The position numbers and the translations under genes are program-made. A stretch of DNA of 38,558 nt. It comes from Phellopilus nigrolimitatus (lineage: Eukaryota; Basidiomycota; Agaricomycetes; Hymenochaetales; Hymenochaetaceae). The notes below the pieces were generated by a model, which was not told the origin of the DNA, ran no database searches, and saw only the letters and a list, made by a program, of their open reading frames with translations. Each line of letters opens with the position of its first letter. Position 1 is the stretch's first letter. This document shows, piece by piece, positions 36,818-38,558 of this stretch. The stretch lies in contig JAJOHG010000241.1 of NCBI GenBank assembly GCA_021029095.1, positions 1 to 38,558 on the forward strand, written 5' to 3'.

Positions 36818-37771
36818 ATGTCGTCTAGCAAGTTCAAGTCAACGCAAACTAGTATGATGCCAGGCATGCGTCCCTTTCCGCGCGCGAAGACCACACCAAT
36901 CGAAGAGATGAAGGCGGACGACCTGCGCACTCTCTACAGCAGGAACCAAGACCTCCTTAGGACAATGTAAGCCTACTATGATAATTCGCTTGGAATCAGA
37001 CACGTTATCCCCCCATTATACCTTTGACAATGATATTTATTGATCGATACTAAACTCGCTGCATCTGCAGGTCAGCCTCTACCTCCGCGGTTGTCGAGCG
37101 GCTGGAGGCAAACCAAGCGAAGATAAAGACGCGGCTCGCGGAACTTGAGGGCTTGGAGAGCATACAGCGTGGGATGCGGAGAGCGACGATCGGAGAGGAC
37201 GATCGGATGGCCATTGACGACTTGCCTGCGCCCGAGACTTACGTATCCCGCGCAACGCGCGTGAAACAGCAAGCTATCTCTGCATGGGTATGTTACTCGT
37301 GGTCTTGCATTAAAAGTGCATTCTTCCTCAAGATGTCTTACTCCTTGTATCCAGGGGAAGTCAAACAACGGACAGAAGCACAAGACGGCGACTATGAGCC
37401 TTGAGGATGCAATCGTACTCGAGCAGCAGCACAATGCCTTGGAGAAGGAGCGGCGAGCGCGTGCGCTTGAGCGGCAGGAGAAGCTCAACATGCCGAAGCG
37501 GCCCGGTCCAGGGATGGCTACGAGCCGGGAGGAATACGAACAGAAGGTGTGGGCGTTTATGAATCACAAGCCGACCGACTCAGACCTCGAGGATGACGAC
37601 GACGAAGACGACGACGATCCGTCAACCTGGTTTGAAGATGACCAGGACGACGGCGTGAAGGGACAGGATATCGTCTATCCAGATGCCGAAGACGTTGCAG
37701 ACGTTATTCGCATGGACACGAGCAAAATCCGCTACAGTTCATTCTATGAGCCTTACGACGGGGGTGATTGA
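36818..37771 (+). CDS. Hypothetical acidic coiled-coil protein
   Basis: Exons: 36818..36966, 37071..37287, 37355..37771; 260 aa. I do not recognise the family. The N-terminus is basic (KFKSTQTSMMPGMRPFPRAKTTP), then helical IEEMKADDLRTLYSRNQDLLRTM and a likely coiled coil (VVERLEANQAKIKTRLAELEGLESI). A second charged helix, EDAIVLEQQHNALEKERRARALERQEKL, follows, then REEYEQKVWAFMNHKPTDSDLE and a run of Asp/Glu (about 13 of 14 residues). The end has IRMDTSKIRYSSFYEPYDGGD. No signal peptide or membrane segment. The intron phases agree, both introns are GT-AG, and the codon pattern is even, so it looks like a real gene. A nuclear or chaperone-type adaptor would fit the acidic tract, but that is only a guess. 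Confidence 0.75.
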
Positions 37772-38109
37772 TGCATCCTCTTCGTTGCCGCTCCGTCTCA
37801 GTGTATCCAAATTGTCATAATGGTGTATTTTATTCGTCATTATCATGTAAAAAATGTAGCATATGCAAGTAATATCGCGCCCGAGAATCCGTCCAAATCC
37901 TAATGGGTTATAGAAACAGCAGAAGTCATAATATGCAGAAGAAAATCGTCAGGTTCATCAGAAGTATGTCTCATCAATATCTAACCATGTCCAGCACACA
38001 TCCCAACCCAGCTGACATTGATAGGCGAATGACTCTCGAAAGCCATTCATATGATGGTCTGCCTATGCAGTCCACAGGTCGTCTGGTGCCAGAAAATCTC
38101 TGAAGGAAC
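37772..38109. other. Convergent 3' region, coiled-coil gene / PIB1-like gene
   Basis: 338 bp between two stop codons. It is AT-rich and has short ORFs only. Probably 3' untranslated sequence of both genes. Confidence 0.5.
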
Positions 38110-38558
38110 TCAATTGTCACGAGCATGAACCGGGCAGGATCTCCCCCTTTGCAGCCAAGCAGAGAGACATGCTGTGCAAACATCATACTCAAAAGTCAAG
38201 ATATGAAACAGAACGAAGGAGCACGTACTGCTGTGAAAGCTACACAAGCAACTTAGTCGAGCAACCATGGAACCTGAAGAAAGAAACATGATTATTAGAA
38301 CAATTGTCTCCACCTCCGAGCAGCACACCGTGTTAACCTTTGGCGAACTCTTCGAGACAAATGACACCTGACATGAGTCGTCATCAGTATGTCGCTTTGG
38401 AACAAAAATAACTGTAAACAGTCTACATTCCATGCCAACGAGCAGGCTCTCTCCGGGCAAGCGATAAACAAGGTACTTTGCTGGTTGTTGGATGGTGCCA
38501 ACGCCTCCCTCAAGACAACTCTTGATGTGGGCTTCTTGTTCAGCCGCCGTATCCAGCT
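38110..38558 (-). CDS. PIB1: RING E3 ubiquitin ligase, PIB1 type (5' part outside window)
   Basis: Exons in transcript order: >38558..38427, 38367..38338, 38273..38229, 38171..38110; only the last 89 residues are visible. The sequence AEQEAHIKSCLEGG, then YLVYRLPGESLLVGMECVICLEEF, leads into a RING finger: CVIC, then ARLSCLCSFHSTCLSAWLQRGRSCPVHARDN at the end. The metal ligands run Cys-Cys / Cys-Cys-His / Cys / Cys-His, with a final CPVH typical of Pib1-like proteins. Yeast Pib1 carries an N-terminal FYVE domain that binds PI3P on endosomes and vacuole; that part would lie beyond the right edge, so it is assumed, not seen. Four short exons (30, 45 and 62 nt among them) hide the domain from simple ORF scans. 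Confidence 0.82.
   Translation of the reverse strand, partial: LDTAAEQEAHIKSCLEGGVGTIQQPAKYLVYRLPGESLLVGMECRLFTVIFVPKRHTDDDSCQVSFVSKSSPKVNTVCCSEVETIVLIIMFLSSGSMVARLSCLCSFHSSTCSFVLFHILTFEYDVCTACLSAWLQRGRSCPVHARDN

Noticed and set aside
38110..38513. Several overlapping short ORFs on the - strand at the right edge.
   Set aside because: They are frames of one spliced gene; joining four small exons restores a RING finger of PIB1 type.

Overview
The window looks like nuclear DNA from a basidiomycete fungus, probably a mushroom-forming agaricomycete. Genes are packed on both strands and most are split by many short introns (about 48-117 nt). I traced 16 protein-coding genes with 102 introns, and every model keeps one reading frame across its joins. 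The proteins are a typical fungal housekeeping set. No rRNA, tRNA, CRISPR array or prokaryotic operon was seen.

Layout. 1-1354 (+): 3' part of a KCH-family potassium transporter. 1584-2275: a non-autonomous DNA transposon (MITE) with 92-bp terminal inverted repeats, ending 46 bp before the start codon of IMP2 (2322-3285, +). 4582-6911 (+): sugar-porter MFS transporter. 7193-9209 (-): ATE1 arginyltransferase. 9505-11173 (-): PROPPIN of the HSV2/WDR45B type. 11509-13051 (-): unknown cysteine-pair protein. 13604-14555 (+): neuronal calcium sensor-1/frequenin. 14975-16160 (-): EMC3. 16338-22480 (+): SLH1/ASCC3-type double-cassette helicase with a short C-terminus. 22575-24325 (-): BNA3-type kynurenine aminotransferase. 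24326-26138: gene-poor. 26139-28417 (+): ferric reductase. 29204-31167 (-): DHA1-type MFS exporter. 31629-35235 (-): PRP5 spliceosomal DEAD-box ATPase. 35387-36558 (+): PI31 proteasome regulator. 36818-37771 (+): unknown acidic coiled-coil protein. 38110-38558 (-): RING end of a PIB1-type E3 ligase.

The genes do not form one pathway. Shared themes are protein fate (ATE1, EMC3, IMP2, PI31, PIB1, SLH1), membrane transport (KCH, two MFS carriers, ferric reductase) and signalling or autophagy (NCS-1, HSV2). Several pairs share short divergent spacers (EMC3/SLH1, PRP5/PI31) or converge closely (SLH1/BNA3, 94 bp).

The points most worth following are the MITE in the IMP2 promoter, five introns that seem to need GC-AG splicing, the SLH1 helicase with a degenerate second cassette and no C-terminal Sec63 unit, and a change from very GC-rich DNA (about 2.3-22.4 kb) to more balanced DNA to the right. 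I found no clear sign of an entirely new multi-gene system.
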